Positions 35,801-49,076 of a DNA stretch of 64,000 nt are shown piece after piece. The DNA is from Eopsaltria australis. Its lineage: Eukaryota > Chordata > Aves > Passeriformes > Petroicidae. Position numbers and translations under genes: made by a program. The notes beneath the pieces were generated by a model. The model did no database searches. It was not told the origin of the DNA and saw only the letters and a program-made list of their open reading frames with translations. The number at the start of each line of letters is the position of its first letter. Positions within the stretch are counted from its first letter, which is position 1. The DNA is taken from contig JAVTVJ010000508.1 in the NCBI GenBank assembly GCA_034509425.1, positions 186,001-250,000 on the forward strand. Direction: 5' to 3'.

Positions 35801-38800
35801 TGCATTAAAGGTCATTTATATTTAATACTGCTTTTTCAAAAGGAACTTCTTGCAAACATCCTACTTATACATATTTATTTAATGATAACTCTGGCTTTTT
35901 AATGGAAAAGTGAAAAATGTAGTTGGTAGAGCAGATCTATTTGCTATATTGGAAATCAGAGTTCAAAACTGATTTGCTTGAATATGAAACTATTTTTTTC
36001 TCAGTAATGTATGCTTAAAATAAAAAGAATACTTACAACAGAAGCTTTTACTTCAAGAAGTCTGTTTTATGTATTGCACAATCAGATCACGAGAATGGGA
36101 GGGAGTAAAAATACTCCTTACACCTCTCAGAAGTTCATTGAACCCTTTAAATGGGCAGAGAGGTGTGTGCAATCAGCATCCTTGGAGGCTCATTTTCACA
36201 TTAATGACAAGTAATAACAGGAAGTTCATAGGTGTGTAATTGCAATCTCACAACAATGAACTGTGGAGGCAATGCTGAATGCTGACAATAAACACACCTC
36301 TCTCTGGAGCAAGTAAAAGCTGGTCAATATGCACTTATAATCCAGTTTTCATAAGAATGATTCTTTTACATTTCATTCAAATGTTGTTTTTCATTTTCCC
36401 AGCATTTTTTTCTTTGCTTCTTCCTCCTTTGCTTCTTTTTCTCCTCATGGCATTTTCCCCAAAATTGTTCTGTTTCTGTATTTTCTGTATTACAGCTTCC
36501 TTTCATCTGACCCTTACTTCTGTTTCTTTTTATCTCAAACACAGAGAACAGAAGACCAAAGGAATCAACAAAATTCTTAGTGAAGCTGGGAAGATTAATT
36601 TATAAGAGAGTGGTTCAGTTTAAACTAGCAGATTCACTTCACAGAACTAGCAGGTTGAGATAAGAGGTAACACTGTGTGAGTTTTCACACATGAAACAGT
36701 AAGGAATTAAGGAGTAAGACCAAGCAAGCAAATGGATATGTGAAGCATGAATACAGCTGGCACAGAGCTTAGGGAGACAATCTTTTTGGAGAACAGAATA
36801 AAGGGGATTTGGAAATTCAAAGCCTATTGCGTGGGAAGCATGCTGAATTCAGATTGGTGACTTTGAAGCAAGCATGAGCAGGTGTTTTAGGCATCGATAC
36901 ATGTTCTCTGTCGAACAGAGTAATATCTCTCAATCCCACAGTTTGATTAGAATGAAAGTAAATGGTACAACTCTATGGCAATTTTTTTGTAAATTTACGA
37001 TTTTAAATCATGACACAAAGTAGTTCACCAAGTACCTTTTATTTTACACACCTTTGACCACCACTTTTTATTATTATTTTTTAACTTTTTATCATGCTCT
37101 TTATTCTAGACTAGCTGTTCCTCCCCTTCCACTCACAGACAGTTTCAGTTCTAAATTGCACTTACTTCATGCTTTCATTCAGGCCAGACTGTAGGAGCCA
37201 CTGTTCCATCTTTCTGTCAGTTTACTACCTGTCAACAGCAGGTATCTCTCTGCCATCCTGTCCATCTAAAGCTGACATTTTCTCACACAGACGAAGAGTA
37301 ACAGATAGGTAGCTCTGAGCAAAATTCTAGAAAGCTTTGGTATTACTGTCTTTTTTTAATGTAGTGCTAAAAGGATGGCATGTATAAAGGAAAAAATGGG
37401 GCATGATAATGGAAAAATCTTTATGGCAGTAAAATGACTGGATTTGAAAAGGTTTCAGAAAGAAATAATAGATGAGTTTCAATCAAATTATTTCACAGTT
37501 TTATTACTTGAAAAGAAATGTGGCAAATCATTTTCAAAGTATATATCTTGAGAATCAAAGAAAAGAGTGTTGTAATCAGCCTACATTCATAAACACAGCA
37601 ATGATTTTAGGTGCTTCAGTTCTGAACTGCTGAGCAATATACCAATATAAATATATACGGGGAACTGCATTCAAGTAACACAAAACATCCAGCCATTGAG
37701 CTACAATTCCTTCATATTTTTCAGCTGGGTTGTCAAAACCAGAAATAGCAAAACTCAGTCACTTCCTGGAATGCAGTCTAAAGTTTATGCAAAAATATAA
37801 TAACAAATATATATATCCCATATATATATGAGCTTTTCTTTTAATAAAAATATTACATCACCATTATTATGTACCAATATATCTCTTTCAAAACCAACTA
37901 TTAAATAAATAAGACATGTAATCAATTTTTCTTAAATTTCCTAGGTTGTTCAGTGTATTTAACTATAACGCTGATGAGTTTTAATGAAACTGTAAGGCTG
38001 TTTTTAGTTCAACATTAATTGCCTGATATGTATCTTGTAAGTTAAATTAGATCTTAATATTGGCTGATAATGAAAAAAATGGATCACAATAATAATAACA
38101 GGAAAGTCATTATTATAACATTAATTATTATAATCATTGTGTCTGTCAGTATTAAAATCATGCAATGGTATTAAAATGCTACCAGATTGAGGTCAGCTTT
38201 ATTCTCTTGCAGAAGTCTTTGTAACATGAAATTTTAAGCTGTGGAAAGTAACAGTGAAAGAGTATCTCTTACACAAAAAAATAGTTTAACTAGCAGGCAG
38301 CTGGAGGTGAACAGTAACTGATAAGTATTTCCCAAGAATTTTGATACTTAGTTAGTTACTCTGAAAAAGAAAATATAAGAGAGAACCTTTTCCAAGCTTC
38401 TGTTTTCATATCCAGAGACTGAACTGCTCAGCCTAATTTAAGTCTCATTATGCAACATATTTGTTTGGGAAATAAGAGTACTAAGGTGTTGTATAAGATA
38501 ATTGCTTTTACAGAACACAGAAATTTTCTCTGAGTAACATAATGAAGCTTTATGAGGTAAATCCAACTGAAACAGCAACAGAGGAAAAAAATCTAGTTAC
38601 CAGAAATGCCGAGCAGAATTGGTTGAAGTGATAAGATTGATCTAAACTACTCCAAATGGAAATATTGCAGCACCACCTCAGTGTCTAGAACAGGATACAC
38701 AGAAGAGAACAGATAACTTGGCGTGCTATATATTTTAAGACAGAGTACCTTCTGTCTGTTGGTATTATTTATTATCTTAAATAGTCTTTAACTGGTCAAT

Positions 38801-41800
38801 TATATTTAAAGATTTTCTTAAAATTGCTGTTTGTTTGTTTGGAGTTTTTTTACCATAGGAATATCCAGTAAGCATTAGATCCCCATAGTGCAATACTGGA
38901 GTCAACTTTCAGCATATAAATGTTATGTAATTACCATTTTATCCAACATAACGGAAACTAACTATATAGTATATTAGTAAGATATATACATTTTCAAATA
39001 GATTAACACTACAACACAAGCAAACTGGTTGTAAAATAATAAGACAAATGAGGAAGCTTTAAGGATCTTTCCTTTAAATCTCATCTTAAAGAAACAGTAA
39101 ATACAGCTTACTCATTTCAGTGTGAAAAGGACATAGGATTTCCATAAGATCTTTCTTTCTGAAATTATTATGGTCCTCTACTACCTATACTTAAACTCTG
39201 TGCTATGTGCAGTTTAAATAAATGATGCTTCATTGCACTTGCATCACAGTATGCAAATATGAATAAAATTGGAGGACAATTAATGGTATTAGTTTCAGGG
39301 ATATTTTATCACTAAATGTTGCTTTTCTGCCAACATAGATATGAAGTATTTAATTTTAAATGACACCACCTGCTCCAACCTATAAGTGAAATGAAAAAGC
39401 TGCCAAATAGCATGTTGGGTATTAACTTTCAACCTTTTCTTTAATAAGGCATTCCTCCATAACAGTAGAAGCCAACAATCTCATGGGATGAAAAGCACCA
39501 CAGTATATGCCTGCGATTCAATTTCAAACCCTCATTGTGATGTCAGACTTCATACTTTTTTTCTTTACTATTTGTCTTAAGCTGCAAGGTGGGTCACCAA
39601 TTACTTCAAGCAGGCACACTAAATAAATGCCCACACCTCATTCTGACAAGGACAGTAAAGATAAACATTTATAAATGAAGGCTTCCTGATTTCAGCTAGG
39701 TTTAAGTTCAAGGCCTCTACTCAAATTTTCACTTTCCAAAATATGAGACTGTAAGGACATCAGTGAAAGAGAAAAGACATTTTAAGAGTTAAAAAGCCAC
39801 ACAGTTGGAAAAGCAGATATGAACTTATCTATACAAATAAAGAGCAACAGTGCATAAGGTTGGTTTTGGGAGATACTTTTGTTGACTTTCTGTGAGAAGG
39901 TTCCCTTTTTCCCGAGTAAACTGCCAATCAAAAGGTAAAATCCAGTATACTGTCATACATTTTCTTCTATGTCCTTAGTGTCACATTTGATAGTTTGTCA
40001 AACTGTTTATCATCATATATAGAACTGCTTTAGCAAAAGAAAAGTCATCCTACAAGTACTTTGCATGACAGAAAATAGCAAGATAACAACCCTTTCAGTT
40101 TATGATTACTGGCAAGAAAAGCCATAGTGATGTTTTGCAACAACCCGTCAGAACCTGTTTATATCAGGCTCTCCTTGCTGAAGTGGCTACAAATACTTCA
40201 AAAGCTACAACAAAGTCATTTGCACTGCTAAAGTTCCTCATCCAAACAACCTCTCAAGTTTAACAGGAATGCTGCTGTATGTTTCAACTGCACACAGCCT
40301 AGGTTTTATGCCCCATATTTGTTCATGTATACAGTATTTGTTTCTGATAAACCCACAGCCTTTTTTGTCATAAACATCACACTCTCTGTAGGTCGAAAGT
40401 ATCACCTGCTGAGGAATTTGAATGGGAATGCAACCTTCTTCTTTTCCTGAATCAAAACTCACAAAACTTTGTGAACGTTAGGTTCATTCCCTACGCATTC
40501 TGTTTTCAAATGTCTGCATTAAAAGTGTTATTTGTTACCTTGGCACAGTCTCCTGATAAAATACTTGCTAAAGTCAACAACTGTCTTCCCTAAGACAGTA
40601 CTAGACAGAGCCAGAGAATCTTAGCAAAGATCATTTAGATGCCCTGGAAGATTACCCTGTCTGCATATTTCCATAGTTAGACATACTGCTCAGATAGGCA
40701 TATTGGAGTGATCATTTCTTTTGCTGCTATGCAACCGAAAAGTAATAAAAAAACAAATTCTGGATATCTCAGACCTTCTTCAGACAATCTTATCCATGAT
40801 AAAGCAAAAGCAAAAGTAAAAGTGGGTCAAATAAATTTAATTAGCAATCCCACTCCAAAAGCATAGGAATTATTCTTTATGTTTATGTAGTCATTCATAG
40901 ATATGACTTAAATACACAGGGTTCTCCTAGCAAATTTCACAGTAGTCACTCAAGTTCCTCCTGAAGATACAGAAGAGAGTTGGGTCCCTAGACTGTAGTT
41001 CCCAAAGCTCAATGAGTTTTAGACTGACAGACTAAATCACATGCAGGAAAAGGAAAAGAAGGCATGATGGAAGCTCTGAATGCTGGCAGGCATTCCATGT
41101 CACACATCTAAGACTCCATGCCTGAATTCCGGTGTTTTAAAGCTCAGCTTTAGCTTACTTTAATGCCAACTTCTGCTTTTCCGTCTGTGCAGAGACCCAA
41201 TTCTAACAGGAGGGACAGACCAGATTAGTACCTAGCTCAGCAATTAAGATACTCATAAGACAGGGAAGTGAAGTATTCAAATCTATTCAGGCTGAAGAAA
41301 GTCTTGAAATCACTGATAAATGTTTATACTAGACATGCTTGAACATTTCAAAAATCAGGAAAATGAGAAATACTTAAAGACCTAGACAAAAGGAGCACAT
41401 CTACATATATCCAAGGAAGTTTTTGCATTAAAAAAGGCACCAATATTGTGTTAGGCATCCTAGCAGTTTAAATAGGAGTCTCTTAAACCTTCCCCCTTCA
41501 CTTTTTTGGCATCTAAACACATTGAATATTGGTGGTGTCCATTAAATACCCTCAGGAAAAGCCTAATTCCCACCATTATAAATGGTTTTAGCATTCAGTT
41601 TGTCAAGGGGATAGATGCTGCCAGTCATAAAAATACAAGCACTGAAGTACTACTAAACTTGTAGAACATTTGTGATTAGGAATAATTCAGGATCTTGTAC
41701 CAGTAAAGACATTTTATCATTAAGTAGAACTTGCATGCTGTTTTGAGAGGGTGCCTATGGACTGACTGTATTCTCCCCTTAACAATCACTGACAAAGCAT

Positions 41801-44800
41801 TAGAGGGCTGGTGCATCGCATAGGGCTGATCTACAATAGCAACGGGCAAAAAAAGCTCAGGGAAGTCAAATACTGAAATCACAGAAAAATGGTATTAGGT
41901 TTGAAGAGGTGAAGGAGTTGAAAACTGATAGATCATAATTCAGGGTCAGACACTTCTTATTTTTAACCTACGGGCTGAAATTCTGCTTTATGTGATGGAA
42001 AAGATGAATAGTTCCTTCAGGGGCTACCTAAAAATTGTTTACTGTTCTCATCACTTTGCCACAGTTAATACTCACAGCACATAATATATTACCTAGCAGT
42101 TTAGAATTATAGCTTTGCAGCAATTTCATAGTGCTTGCTTCAAAAGAAAACATGATACATGCCACATAAAGGATAAATGATGACAACAACAAATAAAAGA
42201 TATATTAGTGGTATTTTGAATTACAAAAAGTTCCAATCTATTCTGTTTTGTCCTGCACTTGTCAATAATATATGAAGGCCCTTTCAGTAATTGCTATTTC
42301 TAATAATAGAAGGTGTTTAAATGGACCTTTCAGTAGAGCTTAAAGCATTTCAATATTTTAAATATACTTATAGAGGAGACATATGAAAAATGGACACGTA
42401 TACCATTAACTTACCTTCCAAAGGTCAAATGGAAAATCTAAAACATCAGGACATTGAGTGCAGCTCTTCCAAACTGTATTTTGGAGCTTTCTTTCACCTA
42501 ACCTTACTCTTTGTTACTTGTCTCATTTTCCCACTTCTTACCTTTCATCTTAGGATTTACCTTTCTTCAGAGCAATTATACAAAGATGCAATTATATTAA
42601 ATAATTGCAACCAGCTTCACAACTCAGAAATTCAAATATTGAATTCTCCCCCTGAATTTAACGTACTAAGAGGTACCTTCAACACCTTACACTAAAACTC
42701 TGAAGCCTTTAAAGCTTCTAAGCTCTTATTTTTTTAAAAACCATAAAAATAGCAACCAAAATTCAATGTCTCACCTAATTTGAATCTTCATCAACATCAT
42801 ATGCCATTCTTTGTGCAAAATAATATTTCATGAAAGGAATTGCATGTTGATATGAAGAAAAGAAAGGCAATTAATCATCCTTTGTATGAAATGTTCTGCA
42901 GTCACTGTCATATGCAATTTTATCAGCTGTACTGAAGCCAGAGTACATTCTGAATTTTTCACTTCAGGGCAGGAAATGGAGAGTCTCTATAGTTGTCTGG
43001 ATTATGATGAGCTGTATTCTGATCCATTGTGTTCTAGCAAAGGCTTTAAAACTAATATATTAATAGAGTCCAATCATTCCTGGTTATCAGTTTCATAGTT
43101 TATTGCAGTTTAAAACATGGGGGCTGATAAAGCATTGGAAAACCTGGGAGAGGATTTTCTGCTGGCATGTACAGTCAGATTTCCTACCTTTCTTATACCT
43201 CCAGTTTTTAGGCTCAGTTTTCATTAGAACATCTAGAAACTGCAAATAAGTATATTTTCAGTCTTCATAGAAAAATTAATATAATTTCAGATAAACTACA
43301 AGTTGTGTTAACTAATATTTCTATACACCACTGTTTACATATTTTCTGTCTTATGTGTTCTATGTAAGATTAGGCCTAAATACACTAATATACTAAAACC
43401 ATTTGAACTAGTAAAAACCACAGAGATAATTATAGCTAAAGTACACGTTCAGAAATCCTGTTAAGACTTTTTTTTCTAAGTAGAACAGTTCATTTCATTA
43501 ACTCTTATTTCCTTGTTCCTGTATCCATAGACACAGCTCTATGAACATTAATGGTCAGTTTTTAAAAATATCTGTCAATTCATGTGCCTAAATGAAACAT
43601 CAACATCAAAGTAACTACATTGTTGTGAATCTACTAATTTCATTAATTAATTATTAGTAGCCTCTAGTAGAAAGCTGTACTTGAATATTGGGGGTTAGAA
43701 TTTACAGAGAAATTATTGATTTTTAGGAACTAAAGGCTTGATTTAAAATATTCATGCAAATAAGCAGTCAGTTCTTACCTTCATTTAAGTAATCTACATA
43801 AGCTTAAAGTACTGCAATGACTGTTCTAAAGGAGAAATCTATTCAGCCAAGAGAAGAAGGCAAGATACCTCCTGAAATGTATCATGGAGCTGAGAGTGAC
43901 AGGACATATGTGTTTGACAGCACCAAAAGGAGATTTTGACTAGACCCGCAGTAAGACAAGCAGGTAGGAGAGACACCATAACTGAGACAGGTCTCCCAAG
44001 GACTGTAATTACATCAAGGACCTCAAAGTAACCTGGTACCAGGGAATATGAAATGAATCACAACTTGTAATTACCCAAAGCCTTCTATTTTGTGTTGGGC
44101 CTTCTAGTACTACAGTGCAAATTTCTACCTTCATGTACCATACAATTGCTTATATATGAAGAAATCTTTTTCTTCAAGGATGTGCAATCCATCTGCATGT
44201 ATTTCACACACACAACTTTAACTATTTGATTATGAAGTAAAACTCTTTTTTGAGATATGCTGTGATGACATACATCGCTAGACTGCATTCACAGTAAGAG
44301 GTTTTTCCCCAAACACTGGAGGTCCCTGTTGACAACTTTGCTGTTGCTTTCCTAGTAGCCACAATGCAAACACTGGTGCTTACAAGACACTAAAGACCCT
44401 TCAGAATATGGGCACTGTGGACACTTGGAAATCCCAGGTTTCACAGTGGCAGAGCAGATTGGGACTTTGAGAAGAACATGGGTTCTTTCTAGTCCAATTG
44501 CCACACTTTTTGTCAACAGAAGATGGGGCAGGAGGGCTGAGGATGACCTACATGCAGGTCTCATCCAAACACCCTGCTGGGATGCATCTGGCATTGTTCC
44601 CAGCCCTATGATCCGGAAATAGCTGGCATCCATGAGCATTAAGTGGCTGCCAGAATTCAGCCCTTCTGTTGTCCAAACCTGCGCACAATTTCTCTCTCTC
44701 ACATGGTGCTTATGATGACAATGGCATCAGGAGTGATGTCATGCTGGTGCTGACTCTAGTGAGCTGCTTCATAACTATGGGCAGTTTGAAACTGATAATG

Positions 44801-45400
44801 ACTGAAATGAGGGAAACTGATAATGAGGGGGGAAAAACCCCAGAGGAATCGAATAGAGGTAGGTGAACAGGAAACATGACAACAGATAAAACTCAATTTT
44901 GGCACATTGTTCCATTAGAAGGAAGAATGCAAACTACTTATGCATAGTGTCTAGATCTAACTGTAATTGCTCAGAAAAAAAGACAACACAATTGTAATAT
45001 AAAAGTAAAAATATTGACCTGCTGAACTCTTAAATACTGACAAGAAAATAGAAGCAAGCAAGCCTGTATATCCTCAGAGAATCGAGTCACTGTACTAAAA
45101 GATAAACTATGTTTTAATGTTATGGGTGAATGTATTCATTTTCAAGTACATTTACTATACAGTACCAAGCTGGGAAGACATAATTTTAAACATGCATATC
45201 TACAACAGAAAATCTATTCTTACCTCTAGTATTAGCTAATCAGTATTAAAATGTTATAGGTGTAGGGTATAAATGCAATTGCATAATGAAAGGGTGAATC
45301 CCATGGAATGGTGTAATATTCTGTCTGGTCTCCTTACCAAACAGTCACAATTTCCATTTCATTACTATGATGTTATAGAAGGCTAGTAAAGTGACAGTAG
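32895..45400. other. 12.5 kb AT-rich sequence with no recognised gene
   Basis: This is the longest stretch without a recognisable repeat or gene. Slightly GC-richer patches at 33120-33300, 34090-34230 and 43840-44870 contain open frames up to 116 codons (44352-44702 on -) without known domains or clear splice context. Alternating AT runs occur near 37805-37830. A direct repeat of GAAACTGATAATGA lies at 44788 and 44813. A homeobox-type AT-rich palindrome lies at 43631-43660. The scarcity of transposons could reflect conserved regulatory DNA, but this cannot be judged from one sequence. Confidence 0.55.
43631..43660. repeat. Inverted repeat enclosing TAATTA motifs
   Basis: CTACTAAT (43631-43638) and ATTAGTAG (43653-43660) are perfect complements. 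The 14-base spacer contains TTAATTAATTA, a cluster of homeodomain-type TAATTA cores. It is a candidate transcription-factor site cluster, though AT-rich DNA produces these motifs often by chance. Confidence 0.35.
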
Positions 45401-45492
45401 ATTAAAAAAAAAACCAAACAAAACAAAACAAAACAAAAAAACAAACCCAAAAAAAACCCAAACCAAAACAAAAACAAAAACAAAAACAAAAA

Positions 45493-45535
<43 letters not shown>

Positions 45536-45540
45536 AAAAC
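45401..45540 (+). repeat. A-rich tract with AAAAC repeats and A40 run
   Basis: The tract begins with A-runs broken by CC, passes AAAAC and AAAAAC repeats (45416-45493) and ends in 40 consecutive A residues (45494-45533). The - strand open frame through it is low-complexity phenylalanine and leucine, not a protein. Confidence 0.95.
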
Positions 45541-45903
45541 TGGGAGATCTGTAGTTTTATCCAGAAATTTAGGATTCAGGTTTAAATGAAGATAGGTACA
45601 TAATGACATCCTTGCTGAGAATGAAATATTTCTCACAAGATTAACAAAATGACCTATCAACTGTAAATAAATTAGAAAAAAAACCCAAAAAATAAGACAG
45701 GAAAACAGTAGCATATAATTTTTTTTTGTCTCGCAGGTACTTCTGATATATTTTAAAAAATCTGCATGTCTATGCAAAGAATTCTGAATTCATATTTAGA
45801 CATATGTTTTATCAAATCTTACCTAAAAAAAAAATTCTGCCTCTGGGTTAGGTTTGAAATAAAGAAATCTTAAAGAATCTTTTTCTCATTTAGTGTTTTC
45901 AAC
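45541..45903. other. Spacer between opposed A-rich and T-rich tracts
   Basis: About 360 bp of ordinary AT-rich sequence with no recognised element body. It includes a T9 run at about 45719-45727 and an A9 run at about 45826-45834. Confidence 0.6.
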
Positions 45904-45978
45904 TTGTTTTTTTGGTTTTTTGGGGTTTTTTTGTTTTTTTGTTTGTTTTGTTTTGTTTTGTTTTTTTTGTATTGTTTT
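45904..45978 (+). repeat. T-rich tract with GTTTT repeats
   Basis: T-runs separated by G, including four GTTTT units near 45943-45960. In reverse complement it closely resembles the 45401-45480 tract, so the two form an inverted pair about 360 bp apart. Confidence 0.9.
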
Positions 45979-48900
45979 CTAACGGAGCAAAGAATATTGT
46001 AAAGTCCACAGTTCAGTTGTGAAATCCAAGTTACTACACTGCCAAATTCCCAGGGATAACACACGGCTTCTGTGGATTGTAGAGCAAGGCAGATCTTTCA
46101 TCTAACAAATGCAAGCTTGCCAAATATGCAGTTATAAAAGTTGAAGACTTGCAGAGTTTCTCTGCACTACAATGGATTAGCTTTAAATTTCCTAATTTTT
46201 TCAGGCTTAATCACACTTCTGGACTTGCGACTCTGTTCATGCATTTTTCAAACTTTGTTTTCCTTTTAATCTCTTTGGTTGGGACGGTACTGAATTATCC
46301 CTTACCCTTGCATATACCTAACTAGTTCTCTTTCAAGCAAAAATCTGTCCTTTATATATTTACCATGAGCTACCATAGGAGCATAAGATGCCATACCTCT
46401 TTAATTGCTATTAAAATGTAGAGCTTGTTTTTAGTTACCTATCAAGTAGAGTGTTCTAATAGAGAACAATGACAACAGCAATAATAACAAAGGTTTATTC
46501 ACTTAAACACAACTTATCATTCAATATTGCAGGATCATCTGTGCGCAGTGCAGATAAATATAAGCAAAGAATCCTCAGTTGGGCCTGGACAACCTAACTG
46601 GCAGCAAGGTGTAATAAAGGAAAGAATTTGAGATAAGCAAATTTCCGGTTTTAGAGATTTGGATAGACTTGGATGTGTATACAACTTCAGTGCTTCCCTG
46701 AAACTTAACAATAGATGAGTCTAGGGAACCTAATTCTGGAGTGGAAATCTCATACATAGCTTGTGAAAGCTGTATGAGATGTCTTATTGCAGTACAGCCA
46801 TAAAAACTGAGAGCAGCCTCTCACGCAGGACTCTTTAGAACTTTTGGTACTAGTCACAACTGAGTCTGTGAATCAGAAAATGTAAAAAAACTCACATGAA
46901 AGTGCCCAAATGTTTTTTGACTATACAAGATTCCTTATAATTTTATATCCCATATGGATGATGTTTCATTTGGTTCCAGTTCTTACCATATTGGTATATA
47001 CCTTCAGAACTAAATTTCTAACTAAGCTGGAAAAAAAATTTTAAATAAGTTCTGAAAAATGAATCTTAAGAAATATTTCTTTCCTTCTTAAGTGAACCTG
47101 AACATGAATCAACCTCAGGCATAACCAAGACTTACCAAAACACTTGTCCACAGTGAATATTTACCAAGTTGCATTTGTGGGCAGATAACAGAAGCAGCAC
47201 ACTCATAACTGAGACCTTACTTTATCCTTATCTCTACATAAGCACATTTATTTTATTTGAAAATGAAACCAAATTAATGAAAGCTTATCTTTCCTTTTCA
47301 TTTTCTATTTAATACTTTACCATTCACTTCAGAAGTTTATGTGTATTCTACACAGTAAAATGGTATCAGCAGATTCGTTCAATAAATCTTTATAAATGCC
47401 CTGTAACTGTGGACTGTTTCCAGTTTTAAATTCCAAAGCATTCTCAGAATGTTCTTATATTCAAGCACAGGTCTCTCGAGCAAGTACTTCAAAGGCCAAT
47501 TCTCATGCCCATGGAAACAAATTAATTTGCAAAATTAAGAATAATTGATATGCATTATTTTATGTGCATAAGCCAGCTGTTAAAAATCAGAATCATTATA
47601 TTGACTATGTTTTTTGAAAGTTATTATCTGAAATTCATGTTTCTTTAAGAAATTCCCCTTTATGACACTCATGCATTTTTTTCTATTTGTTGGTACAATT
47701 CACTCTTTTCTGCTAGACAATACTTTGAATTTAGATAACTATCAAAAATTTATGGGAATAAAATATCTGGAACATGAGAAATGGTGTCACAGTGGGATTC
47801 ATTGATCCAGCAATGAAGGTAATAAGAGAATGGGATCACAGTATTCTTAATAGCTTCTCTACATTTCCAAACTTCAATCTCCCCAGATACTTACTTCAAA
47901 ATTAACCTGCCTAAAGTTAGAAACATGTGAATGGTCCATATGATGATTCAGAGCTCATTTAAAAGGTGAAATTCAGGATCATGACTAGTCAGAGATGAAA
48001 TCTTGTCTCAAAGGTATGGATGATAAGAAAGCTTTAGATTTTTCTCCAAAATCTGAAGGAATGTTTCCATTTATTATAAAAATTTAGTTACAAGGAATGA
48101 AGTAATGTGTCCAGTAGATCCAAGCCTGACATTTGGATGATTTTACAGCACAACACTATCCCTTTATCTTAGTCTGCTAATATTACCCACACAGATTATT
48201 ATACAAGTACACTGAATAGCTCAACTTGTAGACAAAAGAAATAAGAACAGCACAGAAGCAAATAGCATCCCAGAGGGTGGAAAATTGTATGCAGAAAAGG
48301 ACTCATTGAAGCACATTAGAATCTATTGTTTTGCAGGCACAGGCAAAAATAATAGAAAATTCTTTGGTCTGTGCTAGGGGTGGAGAAGATGGCAATTTCA
48401 CAAATCACAGTATTGCAAAAACCAGCTTCAACAAGACCTTAAATAACTGGTGGATTTAAAAAATAACTCAGAACCATTAGTAAATTTTTGAGTCAAGACA
48501 GCAATTAATAAAGTATATGTTAAGTAGACAGCAGAGCAAACTGAAATACATTTGGCTTAAAAATCTCTGCTTCTTTCTGATTGAGAATATCTTGGATAAT
48601 TTGCATCTTGAGAAATTGTACTCCTAACCTGGGACAGACTTCATTGAAATGTATGTACTCAGTCAGGTTAAAACAGACATGACCAGGACAGGTGAGATGA
48701 AAAACAGTTTCATGAACTGATATGGTTAAAAGCAACCTGCATTTTTAATTTCCTAAAAAAAAATCAAAATAAGTAGATGTCTTCTGTTTTTAAATTGTTT
48801 TAATTTTTGGTAGACTAATACCAATAACAAAGTGAAAACAGAATAATAAGGATAATGAAAGCTTAAGAACCTGAACAGCATATATGGGCTTTGTGCTGTC

Positions 48901-49030
48901 ATCATCATCCTCTAGAAAATTATAAGAGGGGAGGTGGCTACATGTCATGAACCTGATAGCCCTCAGAGAATGCCACCAGTAAAAAAAGAGAGAACAATGA
49001 TCCAGACCTCATCATGAGAAAGAATTACTG

Positions 49031-49076
49031 TTAATACACTGTCTATCCTTACGTTAATATACTGTCTATCCTTAAG
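49031..49076 (+). repeat. Tandem duplication, 23-bp unit x2
   Basis: TTAATACACTGTCTATCCTT (49031 on) is repeated from 49054 with only two differences over the 23-bp unit. This is a recent local duplication, probably replication slippage. Confidence 0.9.

Noticed and set aside
36279..36605. 108-codon open frame on + with a hydrophobic centre
   Set aside because: The hydrophobicity comes from a T/C-rich DNA tract (36360-36480), and no domain or promoter context supports a gene.
44352..44702. 116-codon open frame on - with four cysteines near its C-terminus
   Set aside because: The CPQCPY and CLHCGY pattern looks zinc-ribbon-like, but spacing and flanking sequence fit no family I know, and chance open frames of this size are expected in 64 kb.
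45373..45777. 134-codon open frame on - rich in phenylalanine and leucine
   Set aside because: It is a reading of the A-rich AAAAC tract, so it is low-complexity and not a membrane protein.
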